Source: Blastochloris tepida (GTDB lineage Bacteria; Pseudomonadota; Alphaproteobacteria; Rhizobiales; Xanthobacteraceae). From it: 64,000 nucleotides of DNA. The notes beneath the pieces are model-generated. The model did not search any database and had not been told where the DNA came from. It saw only the letters and a list, made by a program, of their open reading frames with translations. The stretch is taken from NCBI RefSeq assembly GCF_003966715.1, contig NZ_AP018907.1:670001-734000 (forward strand), in the 5' to 3' direction. Positions 51,528-60,190 of the stretch are shown here, piece by piece. The position numbers and the translations under genes were made by a program. The stretch's first letter is position 1, and each line of letters begins with the position of its first letter.

Positions 51528-52313
51528 GTGCCCGGTTCCACCGAACATTCCGTGATCCTGATTGCGAACCGCAAGGGCGGCACCGGCAAGACCACGGTGG
51601 CCGTCAATCTGGCGGCGGAACTGGTTCGCACGCGCGGGCCGACGCTCGTCGTCGATCTCGACCCGCAGGGCCATGCTGGGCTCGGCCTCGGCGTGATCGC
51701 CAAGGCGGGAGAGCCGACGGTGCATGACCTGTTCACCGGCCAGTCGGCGCGCCTGGACGGCGCGATCCGCCGGACTTCGGTGGACGGGCTCGATGTCATC
51801 CCGGCAAGCCGCGGCTTCTCGGGGGAATTTACGGTGCGTGAGCCTCGCACGCTGGCGGCGGCGCTGGCGCCGCTGCGCGCCCGCTACGCCGCGATTGTGC
51901 TCGACACGCCGCCGACGGTGGATGCGATCCTGGTCAACGCGCTGGTTGCGGCCGACCGCTGTCTGGTGCCGACCCTGCTGCATTGGCTGGCGCTCGATGG
52001 CCTGTCGCAGTTCGCGCGGCTGTTCTTCCGGGTGGCGGCGCATGTCAACCCGGCGCTGGGGGCGCTCGCCATCGTGCCGGTGCTGGTCGATACCCGCTCG
52101 ACCATGCAGCGCGCCGTGCTGGCCGAACTCATCCGCCGCTACGGGCCGGAACACATCTTCAGGGCCATCCGGGTCGACGTGTCGCTGGCCGAAGCGTTCG
52201 GGCTGGGCATTCCGGTGCGCGCCTATCGTCCGGCAAGCCGCGGCGCCGCCGACTTCGAGCGCCTGTGCGGGGAAGTTTCTTCGTTCGCAAAAACCTATTC
52301 TCCACCTCTTTGA
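51528..52313 (+). CDS. ParA-family ATPase, probable positioner of cytoplasmic chemoreceptor clusters
   Basis: This 261-residue ATPase has the deviant Walker A RKGGTGKTT (about 14-22), Walker A' VVDLDPQGHAG and Walker B IVLDTPP. The start is GTG 51528 behind AGGA, 20 bases after the small gene. Chromosomal ParA has ParB and parS neighbours, which are absent here. In Rhodobacter sphaeroides a ParA homologue (PpfA) inside a che operon partitions cytoplasmic receptor clusters. This gene's place among soluble receptor, CheA and CheW genes suggests the same job. Confidence 0.82.
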   Translation: MPGSTEHSVILIANRKGGTGKTTVAVNLAAELVRTRGPTLVVDLDPQGHAGLGLGVIAKAGEPTVHDLFTGQSARLDGAIRRTSVDGLDVIPASRGFSGEFTVREPRTLAAALAPLRARYAAIVLDTPPTVDAILVNALVAADRCLVPTLLHWLALDGLSQFARLFFRVAAHVNPALGALAIVPVLVDTRSTMQRAVLAELIRRYGPEHIFRAIRVDVSLAEAFGLGIPVRAYRPASRGAADFERLCGEVSSFAKTYSPPL

Positions 52314-52350
52314 GCGACAAGAGAGCCATGTGCAACACAGGACGTGGTTT

Positions 52351-52719
52351 ATGAAACCGGTTCTCCTCGTGGATGACTCGCCGACGATCCTCATGAGCAT
52401 GTCGGTGCTGTTGTCGAAAGCTGGATATCCCAACGAACAGGCGCCAAACGCCGAGGCGGCGCTGGAGAAGGTGCGCGGCGGGTTCGCACCGGGCCTCGTG
52501 ATCACCGATTATCACATGCCTGGCATGCATGGAGTGGAGCTGATCCAGGAGCTGCGCAAGCTGCCCTCGACGCGCTTCACGCCGATGCTGGTGCTGACCA
52601 CGGAATCCCAGCAGGACAAGCGCGACGCTGCCCGCAAGGCGGGCGCCACCGGCTGGCTGGTCAAGCCGGTCGAGGCCGACAAGCTTCTGCAGGTTCTCAA
52701 GCAGGTGCTGCCCAACTGA
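52351..52719 (+). CDS. Second CheY-like response regulator
   Basis: This 122-residue receiver domain reads MKPVLLVDDSPTILMSMSVL, with phospho-Asp in VITDYHMPGMHG (about 53) and Lys in WLVKPVE. The MPGMHG in place of MPGMDG is a small departure. It lies 37 bases after the ParA gene. Two CheY proteins in one cluster suggest one output and one phosphate sink. Confidence 0.92.
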   Translation: MKPVLLVDDSPTILMSMSVLLSKAGYPNEQAPNAEAALEKVRGGFAPGLVITDYHMPGMHGVELIQELRKLPSTRFTPMLVLTTESQQDKRDAARKAGATGWLVKPVEADKLLQVLKQVLPN

Positions 52720-52897
52720 CGGATGTTTCAAGACCGCTGCTCGCTCGGCTGCCGGCCCCGATTGCAGACTGACGGGTGGTCCTCGCTCCAAGTCCTTCAT
52801 CAGGTCGTTCATCGTTTGCAGCTCTCCGGTCGGCTTTCGGCGCGGCGGCATCGCCGGTGCGCGGAAGGGGATTCGGGCGGCTGGAGTGGAGTTTCGG

Positions 52898-54160
52898 ATG
52901 AGTACGGGTGCGGCGCTTTCAGGATCGGACGCTTCAGAGCGCATGCCGGTGCGCGCAGCCCTGCCGGCGGCGGCCGGTCTGCTTGCAGCGGGCGTCGCGT
53001 CGTTGGCGGTGTGGGCGATCGACGCGGGCACGGCGGTGGTGGCGCTGGCTTCGGTTGCTGGCGTGTTGACGGCGCAGGCGGCGCTGGTCCGCCGCGCCGG
53101 CGCTCGCGCGCGTGAGGTCGAGACCATGCCGGCCCTGCCGGTGCTGGTCGCCGAGGTCGACACCACAACCGAGCCGGTGCCGGCTGCTTCGACCGCTCCG
53201 CTGGTTGCCGCGCGTATCGACGAGCTCGGGCCGTTCTTTACTCTGACCGATGCGCAGTTGAAGAGCATCGCCGACCAGACCAGCGAGGCTGCGCTCGGCA
53301 TCCTGGCGCAGTTGAGGGATCTCGACGGCCAGCTTTCGGTGATGAAGAGCAGGGCGGACGCCAGCCACGAGCGCGCCAACCGCATCTCGGCCGAGGGACA
53401 GGAGACCGACCGAAAGGTGATCGAGACGATCCGCGCCTACATGAAGGCGCGGGCGGACGAGATCGCCGCCGAACGTGGTCATCTGAGCCAAGTCATGGAG
53501 CAGATGCACAGCCTGAAGACGCTGACGCGCTCGCTCGACCAGATCGGGTCGGCGACCAACATCCTGTCGCTCAACGCCACCATCGAGGCGGAGCGGGCGG
53601 GTGCGCTCGGCGCGGGCTTCAAGGTGGTGGCCAGCGAAATTCGAGCGCTGTCGCAGCAGTCGCGCGCCGCAGTGCAGGAGGCCAACGCCGCCATCGCCGC
53701 CACCCAGTCGGTCATCGAGACCACGTTGCTTGGCACCTCCACCGACGAGCGGCGCTCCGCCGAAGCGAAGCAGATCGAGCACGTTCTCAATCAGCTTGAC
53801 GCCGTGTCGAACTCCTATACCGCGATCGTCTCCGAGCACGCCGCGCTGATGGCGGACATGGATGCCGAGCATGTCGCGATTGCGCACAGCGTGATGGACA
53901 CCTTCGGGCGCATCCAGTTCCAGGACGTGGTGCGCCAGCAGGTCGAAGCGCTGGTCGAGGCGTTGGCGTCGTTGCAGGTGGTGCTGGGCAATTTTTCGCA
54001 GTGTCTGGCCGGCGAGACGCAGGGCGAACTGACGTGCGGCCAGGAGCTGATCGCGCGGCTGCAGTCCCGCTATGTGTCGGCGGTTCAGCACACCACCCAT
54101 GCCGTGGCGCTGGGCGAGACGGCGCGAACCGAAGAGACGCGGGCGATCGAGCTGTTCTGA
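52898..54160 (+). CDS. Short membrane-anchored methyl-accepting/receptor-like protein
   Basis: This 420-residue protein has two closely spaced N-terminal hydrophobic segments (about 20-40 and 44-62) with hardly any periplasmic loop. A coiled-coil signalling region follows, with tip ATNILSLNATIEAERAGALG and VVASEIRALSQQS (about 215-255), a degenerate form of the receptor hairpin. The second half (IQFQDVVRQQVEALVEALAS) resembles CheZ/PilJ-like segments. It may be a membrane partner or adaptor rather than a sensor. ATG 52898 follows GGAG. It is the last gene of the rightward cluster. Confidence 0.78.
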   Translation: MSTGAALSGSDASERMPVRAALPAAAGLLAAGVASLAVWAIDAGTAVVALASVAGVLTAQAALVRRAGARAREVETMPALPVLVAEVDTTTEPVPAASTAPLVAARIDELGPFFTLTDAQLKSIADQTSEAALGILAQLRDLDGQLSVMKSRADASHERANRISAEGQETDRKVIETIRAYMKARADEIAAERGHLSQVMEQMHSLKTLTRSLDQIGSATNILSLNATIEAERAGALGAGFKVVASEIRALSQQSRAAVQEANAAIAATQSVIETTLLGTSTDERRSAEAKQIEHVLNQLDAVSNSYTAIVSEHAALMADMDAEHVAIAHSVMDTFGRIQFQDVVRQQVEALVEALASLQVVLGNFSQCLAGETQGELTCGQELIARLQSRYVSAVQHTTHAVALGETARTEETRAIELF

Positions 54161-54362
54161 GGAGATTCGGGGCGGCGGATGAATTTCGCCGGACGGGAAT
54201 TGCGCCGGCGGTGGCGGTTCAAGTCGCTTCAGTCGGTGCGTCATGGAGAGTCCGGCCCGCTGGGCCGTTTTCGCGGTCCGGTCGCCGACAGATCCGTTCC
54301 CGGTCAGGAGCTTCTCGGCGAGACCGTTTCCGGTGTCCGCAAGGGATCAACCGCAAGCCGTC

Positions 54363-55442
54363 TCAGCCGGGGTCATTGCGGGCGGGGTCGTGCCGGGAGC
54401 CGGCGGTGTCGTCTGGATCGTGCTTGATGACGCGATTGCGGCCCAGGCGCTTGGCGGCGTAGAGGCAGGCGTCAGCGCGCTCGATCAGTTCGCGCGCCGT
54501 GTCGCCCGCGCGCAGTTCCGCGAGGCCGACGGAAACCGTCACCTTGCCCAGCACAATGCCGGTCGAGCGCTGGACGATGTCGCGCCGGAACACCGACGCG
54601 CGAAGACGCTCGGCAACCGTCGCGCCTTCGGCGAGGGCCGTGTCGGTGCAGATGATCGCGAACTCTTCGCCGCCATAGCGGGCGGCGACATCGCTCGCGC
54701 GGGTGATGTGGCGGATTTCCCTGGCGATGAGGCGCAGGACATCGTCGCCGACGGCATGTCCCCATGTGTCGTTGAACGACTTGAAATGGTCGACGTCGCA
54801 CATCAGCAGCGACAGCGGCTGGCGTGCCGTGGCCGCCCGCGCGATCGCTGCGTCCAACGCCCAGTCGAAGTGCTTGCGGTTGGCGAGCGACGTCAGGGGA
54901 TCGGTGCGGCTTTCGATCTGCATGGCCGCGAGATCGTCGTGCATCTGCGCGATCGAGCCGCGCGCCGCCTCCAGGGCCGTCCGGTGCGCGCGGTTCTCCT
55001 CGATCACCGCACGGGTGGTCGTCGAGAGCCTGTCGATGACCGCCTTCAAGGACGTTCGGTCGTCCGCCCGGCTGATCCAAGCGTCGAGATCGATCAGCGT
55101 GTGGTCGCAGCGTTGGGCGGCGACCACGGCGCCGTCGAGGATTGCGGCGATGCGGCTCATCTCGCCATTGACGTTCTCGCCGATCACGCCGACCCGGTCG
55201 CGGTCGGGCGACGACACCAAGTGCTGGGCGTAGAGCGCGTCGGAGTCGGCGGCCGTGATGGTGCCATTGCGCGCCAGGATGTCATCGACATCGCGGTTGA
55301 GTTGCGGCACCAGCCGGGTGAAATAGACATACCAGAGCTCGAAGCTCGGCGGATCGGCCGGCAGGCCGTTTTCGCGAATCCATTGGATCGCGGCTTGCGC
55401 CAGCGATAACGTATAATTGTGGTCGCGGCTCGCCGGGGCCAT
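54363..55442 (-). CDS. GGDEF-domain diguanylate cyclase
   Basis: This 359-residue protein has a helical N-terminal half (about 1-170, no membrane helix) and a GGDEF domain (about 190-350). The active-site motif is GGEEF in ARYGGEEFAII; metal and substrate residues appear in CDVDHFKSFNDTWGH. It should make cyclic-di-GMP. An RxxD inhibitory site is suggested by RASD five residues before the motif, the usual position. It converges on the chemosensory cluster. A TTG at 55478 could extend it by 12 residues. Confidence 0.88.
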   Translation of the reverse strand: MAPASRDHNYTLSLAQAAIQWIRENGLPADPPSFELWYVYFTRLVPQLNRDVDDILARNGTITAADSDALYAQHLVSSPDRDRVGVIGENVNGEMSRIAAILDGAVVAAQRCDHTLIDLDAWISRADDRTSLKAVIDRLSTTTRAVIEENRAHRTALEAARGSIAQMHDDLAAMQIESRTDPLTSLANRKHFDWALDAAIARAATARQPLSLLMCDVDHFKSFNDTWGHAVGDDVLRLIAREIRHITRASDVAARYGGEEFAIICTDTALAEGATVAERLRASVFRRDIVQRSTGIVLGKVTVSVGLAELRAGDTARELIERADACLYAAKRLGRNRVIKHDPDDTAGSRHDPARNDPG

Positions 55443-55765
55443 GGGGCTCAGGTCGAAACCTTGGTGGGGAAAAGACAAACGTCGCGCATAGCCTCTCGGC
55501 CCGAATACAGCTCATGAATGATGATGATGTTGCCTGATACCAGGAATCGCTTTGCTTTGGTGTCCCAAGAATTGCTGTTCCGTCCCGCTCGGCGTGTCTG
55601 GCGGTACCATGCTGAGGCGCGACAACCGGAAGGTGCGGGAGGTGGTTTGCCGGAGCGAACGCTGCGCGGCCCGACGAGCGGAGTGCGCAGGTCTTGGCCG
55701 GCCGCAACGTCCGTCCGAGCCGCCGCCATTGCCGGCAACCAGCCGGTTGCAGGGGGATCGCGTTC

Positions 55766-56866
55766 GTGACGTCGCATGAGGAAGGCCGCGCCGGGAGCGA
55801 TGCCCCGGCGCATCAGAGCGGGCCGCGCCTGCTGCGGCCGTACCGGTTCTCGACGGCGGATTTGCCGCCGGCCGAGCGCTTCGACGCCTGGCGGGAGCAT
55901 CTTCGCCCGGTCGCCGATCTTTCGCCGTTCGACGACGCGCGGCGTCTCGGGGCGGTCGATCTGGCAATGTGGGATCTCGGCACTTTCGCGCTTTGCCAGG
56001 AGCGCAACCCGGGCGCCGTGTTCGAGAGATCGGCCAAGCGCGTTCGCGCCGCCCAGGCCGATCACTGGTACCTGTTCCTGCTCAAGTCGGGCCGGAACTG
56101 GACGGTCAGCCAGGGCGGCGCCGGCGAGCGGGTGTCGCGCGGGGCGGCGTCGCAGCTCGGTCTCTATTCGCTCGGCGAGGCGTGCCGCGGCGAGATGCAC
56201 GACATCGAGACGCTGATGCTGTTCATCCCGCGGGACTCATTCGCTGCCGAGGCGGGGCATCTGGACCGCGCCAGCAACACGATGCTCGCTTCGCCGTTGG
56301 GCGGGCTCCTGGCCGATTATCTGATGGCGCTGGAACGCCGCCTGCCGTCGCTGCGCGAGGAGGACCTGCCGGCCATCGCCGCGGCCACGCGGGCGATGAT
56401 CACGGCGTGCCTCTCGCCGTCGCGCGACGGCCTGCGCGAGGCGGAGAGCGGCATGGTCATCGGGCTGCGGGAGCGGGCGCGCCGCATCGTCCGGGCGCGG
56501 CTGGGCGATCGAACCCTGACGCCGGCCGCGCTGGCCCAGGCGATGGGCGTGTCGCGCAGCGTGCTCTACCGGCTGTTCGAGCCGCAGGGCGGCGTCGCGC
56601 GATATATCCAACACTGCCGCCTCGCTGCGGCGAGCCAGGCGTTGAGCGACCCGAACGACACGCGGCGGATTCACGTGATCGCGGAGGCGTTCGGCTTCCC
56701 GAATGTCCAGGAGTTCAGCCGCGCGTTCCGCAGCCAGTTCGGGTTCAGCCCCTCCGAGGTGCGCCGGGAGATGATGGAGCCGGGCGTGCTCGACCTGCGG
56801 CGGACGCGACCGCATGCGGACGCGTTCGGACGGTCCTTGCGGGATTTCCTGTCGACGACAACATGA
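55766..56866 (+). CDS. AraC-family transcriptional regulator
   Basis: This 366-residue regulator has an N-terminal AraC-binding-like domain (about 30-210) and a C-terminal double helix-turn-helix (about 245-340), including LAQAMGVSRSVLYRLFEPQGG, IAEAFGFPNVQEFSRAFRSQ and FGFSPSEVRR. The start GTG 55766 follows AGGGGG; no ATG is available at this place. It resembles the feaR/AraC-binding-like family. The target is unknown; the adjacent gene is the GGDEF gene reading away. Confidence 0.85.
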   Translation: MTSHEEGRAGSDAPAHQSGPRLLRPYRFSTADLPPAERFDAWREHLRPVADLSPFDDARRLGAVDLAMWDLGTFALCQERNPGAVFERSAKRVRAAQADHWYLFLLKSGRNWTVSQGGAGERVSRGAASQLGLYSLGEACRGEMHDIETLMLFIPRDSFAAEAGHLDRASNTMLASPLGGLLADYLMALERRLPSLREEDLPAIAAATRAMITACLSPSRDGLREAESGMVIGLRERARRIVRARLGDRTLTPAALAQAMGVSRSVLYRLFEPQGGVARYIQHCRLAAASQALSDPNDTRRIHVIAEAFGFPNVQEFSRAFRSQFGFSPSEVRREMMEPGVLDLRRTRPHADAFGRSLRDFLSTTT

Positions 56867-57051
56867 GGGCGAGCTGCCAAAGCGATGGCGGCATGCGTCG
56901 TGATTGCCGGGAATCTTGATTGGAGATTCCGGCGATGCGGCTTCCGTCGGCCGGATCATGGATCTTCAACGCCTTCGCGCGGAATCCGGATATCGTTTAC
57001 GGCATCCGGTGCGGGATGCCGGCGAGCGGGGAATGCTGGCCCTTGAGACGT

Positions 57052-57095
57052 CGTAGCCGCGTTCGCAAGACCGTTTCCACCTTTGCGAGGAATGC
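57052..57095 (+). repeat. Dispersed palindromic repeat, copy A
   Basis: A degenerate version of the 44-base element: TTCGCAAGACCGTTTCCACC then TTTGCGAGGAATGC. The right half is well preserved, the left arm poorly. It is followed 20 bases later by copy B. Confidence 0.6.
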
Positions 57096-57114
57096 GCTAG
57101 GCTTGCTAATCGTC

Positions 57115-57158
57115 GCATTCTATTTCGCAGAACCGGTTCCCACTTTTGCGGAGAATGC
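57115..57158 (+). repeat. Dispersed palindromic repeat, copy B
   Basis: This 44-base element starts GCATTCTATTTCGCAGAACC and ends CTTTTGCGGAGAATGC. Its arms are near-complementary (GCATTCT/AGAATGC; CGCA/TGCG). It lies 18 bases before the PRPP synthetase paralogue, so its hairpin abuts that gene's ribosome site. Confidence 0.75.
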
Positions 57159-57175
57159 TCCAGCGAGGCGCTGCC

Positions 57176-58162
57176 ATGTCAGGCATGCCGTTGAAGCTTT
57201 TCGCGCTTGCGGCCAGCGCCGATCTGGGCACGGCGGTCGCGGCTGCGCTGAAGGTCGAGCTTGCGGCGCACGAGGAGCGCGATTTCGAGGATGGCGAGCA
57301 CAAGGCGCGCCCGCTCGCCGATGTCGCCGAGGCCGATGTCTATGTGCTGCACAGCCTGCATGGCGGCCCGCGCGACAGCGCCAATGACAAGCTCTGCCGC
57401 CTGCTGTTCTTTATCGGCGCGGTCAAGGATGCCGGTGCCGCGCGGGTGACGGCGGTCGCGCCCTATCTCGCCTATGCCCGCAAGGACCGTCGCACCAAGC
57501 CCAACGATCCGCTGACCACGCGCTATGTCGCCGGCATGTTCGAGAGCGTCGGCACGGACTGTGTCGTCACGCTCGACGTGCACAATCCGGCGGCGTTCGA
57601 GAATGCCTTCCGCTGCCGCACGGTCGCGCTCACCGCCACGCCGCTGTTCGTCGATCACCTCAAGTCGGTGATGGCGGGCGAGAGGCTGTCGGTGATCTCG
57701 CCCGATGCCGGCGGCATGAAGCGGGCGGAGGCGCTGCGCGAGGCGCTGGAGGCGGCGACCGGCCGCCCGGTCGGCAAGGGGCTTGCCGAGAAGCACCGCA
57801 GTGCCGGGGTGGTGTCGGGCGATCTGTTCGTCGGCGACGTTGCCGGCACCACGGCACTGATCATCGACGATCTGATCAGCACCGGCGGCACGCTGCTGCG
57901 CGCGGCCCGCGCCGCGCGTGCGGCCGGGGCAGGGCGTGTGATGGCGCTGGTCACGCACGGCCTGTTCATGCCGGGCTCGGCCGCGGTTCTCACCGATCCG
58001 GCGCTCGATGGTCTTGTCGTCACCGATGCGGTGCCGCCATTCCGCCTTGGCGATCTCGCCGCGAGCGCGAAGCTCGTCGTGCTGCCGGCCGCCCCGCTGC
58101 TCGCCGAGGCCATCCGGCGGCTGCACGCGCACGAGAGCCTCACCGGCTTGATGGTGGCGTAA
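57176..58162 (+). CDS. Divergent ribose-phosphate pyrophosphokinase paralogue
   Basis: This 328-residue member of the PRPP synthetase family shows PYLAYARKDRRTKPNDPLTT (about 98-117), DVHNPAAFENAF in place of the DLHAxQIQGFF metal site, and the PRPP loop ALIIDDLISTGGT (about 230-242). The housekeeping enzyme is encoded at 36534. This paralogue, next to a phosphoribosyltransferase and sugar-kinase-like genes, probably supplies PRPP or a related sugar diphosphate for a special pathway. ATG 57176 follows GAGG. Confidence 0.87.
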   Translation: MSGMPLKLFALAASADLGTAVAAALKVELAAHEERDFEDGEHKARPLADVAEADVYVLHSLHGGPRDSANDKLCRLLFFIGAVKDAGAARVTAVAPYLAYARKDRRTKPNDPLTTRYVAGMFESVGTDCVVTLDVHNPAAFENAFRCRTVALTATPLFVDHLKSVMAGERLSVISPDAGGMKRAEALREALEAATGRPVGKGLAEKHRSAGVVSGDLFVGDVAGTTALIIDDLISTGGTLLRAARAARAAGAGRVMALVTHGLFMPGSAAVLTDPALDGLVVTDAVPPFRLGDLAASAKLVVLPAAPLLAEAIRRLHAHESLTGLMVA

Positions 58163-58222
58163 ATACACCCTCCAGAGCGTCCGCTGATCCGATCGGACAA
58201 GCGGACACTCTGAATTTTTCGA

Positions 58223-59296
58223 TTATCGCATTCTCTTCCGCAAAACCGGTTCCCACGTTTGCGGAGAATGCTCCAGCCGGCGGGCGTCGGCGGCGGCGAG
58301 CCGAAGATAGGCCTGGGCCTGCGCCGGCCATTTCTCCGGCGTGCGCGGGTGGTCCTCCAACAGGTGGGCGATGGCGAGCCGCGCGCGGAGCGTGGCGCGG
58401 TGGCAGCGATAGAAGGCGATCAGGCTCTCCGGCACCGCCTCGTGCAGCAGGCGCTGCATCCGCCGCTCCAGATACGCGCCCGCCCACGGCGCGCCGAGCC
58501 GCGCGCATTCCAGGCTGAGGAACGCCATCTCGTCGAGCGGATCGCCGGCGCGCAGGCGGGCGTTGAATTCCAGACAGTCGATGATACGGACACGGTCGTC
58601 GAGCCAGATGTGCTCCGGGCGCAGGTCGCCGTGGCCGTCGACGATGCGGCGCCGGCGCAGGCGGGTGGCGATGGTCTGGCCGTGTGTGTCGAGGAACTGG
58701 CGCTGTGCCCGGTCGATCCGGCGCACCAGCCCGGCCGGCAGGCGGAAGCGGGCATCGAGCAGGATGCGCCGGTTGTCGGCGAGGCTGCGCCGCCAATCGG
58801 CCATATGCACGGCGAAGGGCAGGGCGACGGGTGCCGCCCGGCGATAGAAGCGGGCGAGCGTTGCGCACAGCCGGTCGAGCATGCCGGAGGTGAGGCGGTT
58901 TTCCGCGATCATCCGGTCGAGCATGAAGCGCTCGTCGAGGCGCGTCATCACCACCAGCCAATCGGTGGGCTGTCCCGCACCGCTGATCGCGAAACCGTCG
59001 TCGTGCGCCACCAGCGGCTCGACGCCGAGATAGATGTCGGGCGCGAGGCGGCGATTGAGCCGCAGTTCGGCGCGGCAGGCGGCCTCGCGCTTCGCAAAGG
59101 TGGAGAAATCGAGATAGGGAAACCGCACCGGCTTCTTGAGCTTGTAGACGCGCGCGCCAGCCAGGAACACGAAGGACATATGCGTCTCGCGGCACGACAC
59201 CATGCCCGCCGGCAGGCCATAGGTCTCCGGCCGGCTGAGAAACGCCACCTTGGCCTTGAGCGCTGTCTCGGTTCCTTGCTGGATGCGCGCGTGCAT
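58223..59296 (-). CDS. Aminoglycoside-phosphotransferase-fold kinase (COG2187 type)
   Basis: This 357-residue protein-kinase-like enzyme has catalytic loop VDGHGDLRPEHIWL (Asp about 213) and metal site RIIDCLEFN (Asp about 229). The N-terminal segment VSCRETHMSFVFLAGARVYKLKKPVRF provides the ATP-binding lysines. Substrate is unknown. Some homologues are fused to a P-loop domain, which is missing here. The start ATG 59296 follows AAGGG. The last 15 or so codons (LEHSPQTWEPVLRKRM) are encoded by palindromic repeat copy C, so the native C-terminus has been replaced or extended. Confidence 0.83.
   Translation of the reverse strand: MHARIQQGTETALKAKVAFLSRPETYGLPAGMVSCRETHMSFVFLAGARVYKLKKPVRFPYLDFSTFAKREAACRAELRLNRRLAPDIYLGVEPLVAHDDGFAISGAGQPTDWLVVMTRLDERFMLDRMIAENRLTSGMLDRLCATLARFYRRAAPVALPFAVHMADWRRSLADNRRILLDARFRLPAGLVRRIDRAQRQFLDTHGQTIATRLRRRRIVDGHGDLRPEHIWLDDRVRIIDCLEFNARLRAGDPLDEMAFLSLECARLGAPWAGAYLERRMQRLLHEAVPESLIAFYRCHRATLRARLAIAHLLEDHPRTPEKWPAQAQAYLRLAAADARRLEHSPQTWEPVLRKRMR
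58228..58271. repeat. Dispersed palindromic repeat, copy C, inside a coding 3' end
   Basis: This 44-base element begins GCATTCTCTTCCGCAAAACC and ends CGTTTGCGGAGAATGC, with arms GCATTCTC/GAGAATGC perfectly complementary. It lies within the last codons of the leftward kinase gene, ending five bases before its stop. It is about 84 percent identical to copy B by eye. Confidence 0.8.
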
Positions 59297-59400
59297 GGGT
59301 GCCCTTCCGACCGCCGAATTATGGCATCGGTGCAGCCTGCGCACAGCCCGCCAGACGGCCGCCATGTTTCGTGCGATACTTCTTTCGCAATTGGAGGAGC

Positions 59401-60162
59401 ATGGGGACGGTGTCCGCGTCAGCAATGTCGGGCAGGCACCCGCGTGCGGCCATTGCCGGCGAGGTGCGGGTCGGTGCCCTTGGGTTGCCCGGGGATCTCA
59501 CGGTGCCCGCGGCGGCGGGCGCGCTGGTGGTGTTCGCGCATGGGTCGGGATCGAGCCGTTTGAGCCCGCGCAACCGTACCGTCGCCGAGGCGCTGAACCG
59601 CGCCGGCATCGGTACGCTGCTGTTCGATCTGCTGACGGTGGCGGAGGAGCAGGACCGGGCCAATGTGTTCGACATCCCGCTGCTGGCGGAACGGCTGGTG
59701 GATGCCGTCCGCTGGCTCGACCTTCAGCCTGAGCTGAACCAAATGCAGCCTGAGCTGAACCAAATGCAGCCTGAGCTGAACCAAATGCAGCCTGAGCTGA
59801 ACCAAATGCCGCTCGGCCTGTTCGGCGCCAGTACCGGGGCCGCCGCGGCACTGGTCGCCGCCGCCGCGCTGGGCACGCGGGTGGGCGCCGTGGTCTCGCG
59901 CGGCGGCCGTCCCGATCTGGCGGGCGCGGCCTTGCCCAAGGTGAGGGCGCCAACGCTGCTGATCGTCGGCGGTGACGATTTCGGCGTCATCGAGCTCAAC
60001 CAGGATGCCTTCGACCGGCTGACGGCGCCGAAGGATCTGGCCATCATTCCCGGCGCGACCCATCTCTTTCCCGAGTCCGGCGCGATGGAGGCGGTGATCG
60101 AGCTTGCGCTCGGCTGGTTCGAGCGGTTCCTCGTGGCGCCGGCGCGCGGCGGCGCCGGATAA
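59401..60162 (+). CDS. Dienelactone-hydrolase-like alpha/beta hydrolase with internal heptapeptide repeats
   Basis: This 253-residue alpha/beta hydrolase has the oxyanion-region motif VVFAHGSGSSR (about 41-51), nucleophile Ser in GLFGASTGAAAA (about 143), acid Asp in VGGDDFGVIELN and His in GATHLFPE. The family is often paired with or fused to the phosphoribosyltransferase encoded 28 bases downstream. Just before the nucleophile strand are four perfect copies of QPELNQM (residues about 109-136), from a 21-base DNA repeat; normal homologues have only one such stretch, so this is an in-frame expansion in a surface loop. Activity is unknown. Confidence 0.87.
   Translation: MGTVSASAMSGRHPRAAIAGEVRVGALGLPGDLTVPAAAGALVVFAHGSGSSRLSPRNRTVAEALNRAGIGTLLFDLLTVAEEQDRANVFDIPLLAERLVDAVRWLDLQPELNQMQPELNQMQPELNQMQPELNQMPLGLFGASTGAAAALVAAAALGTRVGAVVSRGGRPDLAGAALPKVRAPTLLIVGGDDFGVIELNQDAFDRLTAPKDLAIIPGATHLFPESGAMEAVIELALGWFERFLVAPARGGAG
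59725..59808 (+). repeat. In-frame 21-base minisatellite, four perfect copies
   Basis: Four identical 21-base units (59725-59745, 59746-59766, 59767-59787, 59788-59808), each beginning CAGCCTGAGCTGAACC and ending AAATG, encode QPELNQM four times. The lack of any mismatch between units indicates recent expansion and possible length variation between strains. Confidence 0.97.
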
Positions 60163-60190
60163 TCCTGCCGGAAGGTTCCTGGAGGCCCCC

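Noticed and set aside
48569-51850. Leftward 1093-codon frame opposite cheA
   Set aside because: Arg/His-rich shadow crossing several real genes, with no start context.
51528-52313. Chromosome or plasmid partition locus
   Set aside because: No ParB gene or parS-like repeats nearby; the gene is embedded in a che operon.
57052-58271. CRISPR array from repeated 44-base elements
   Set aside because: Copies are imperfect, irregularly spaced, palindromic and separated by a full gene; no cas genes.
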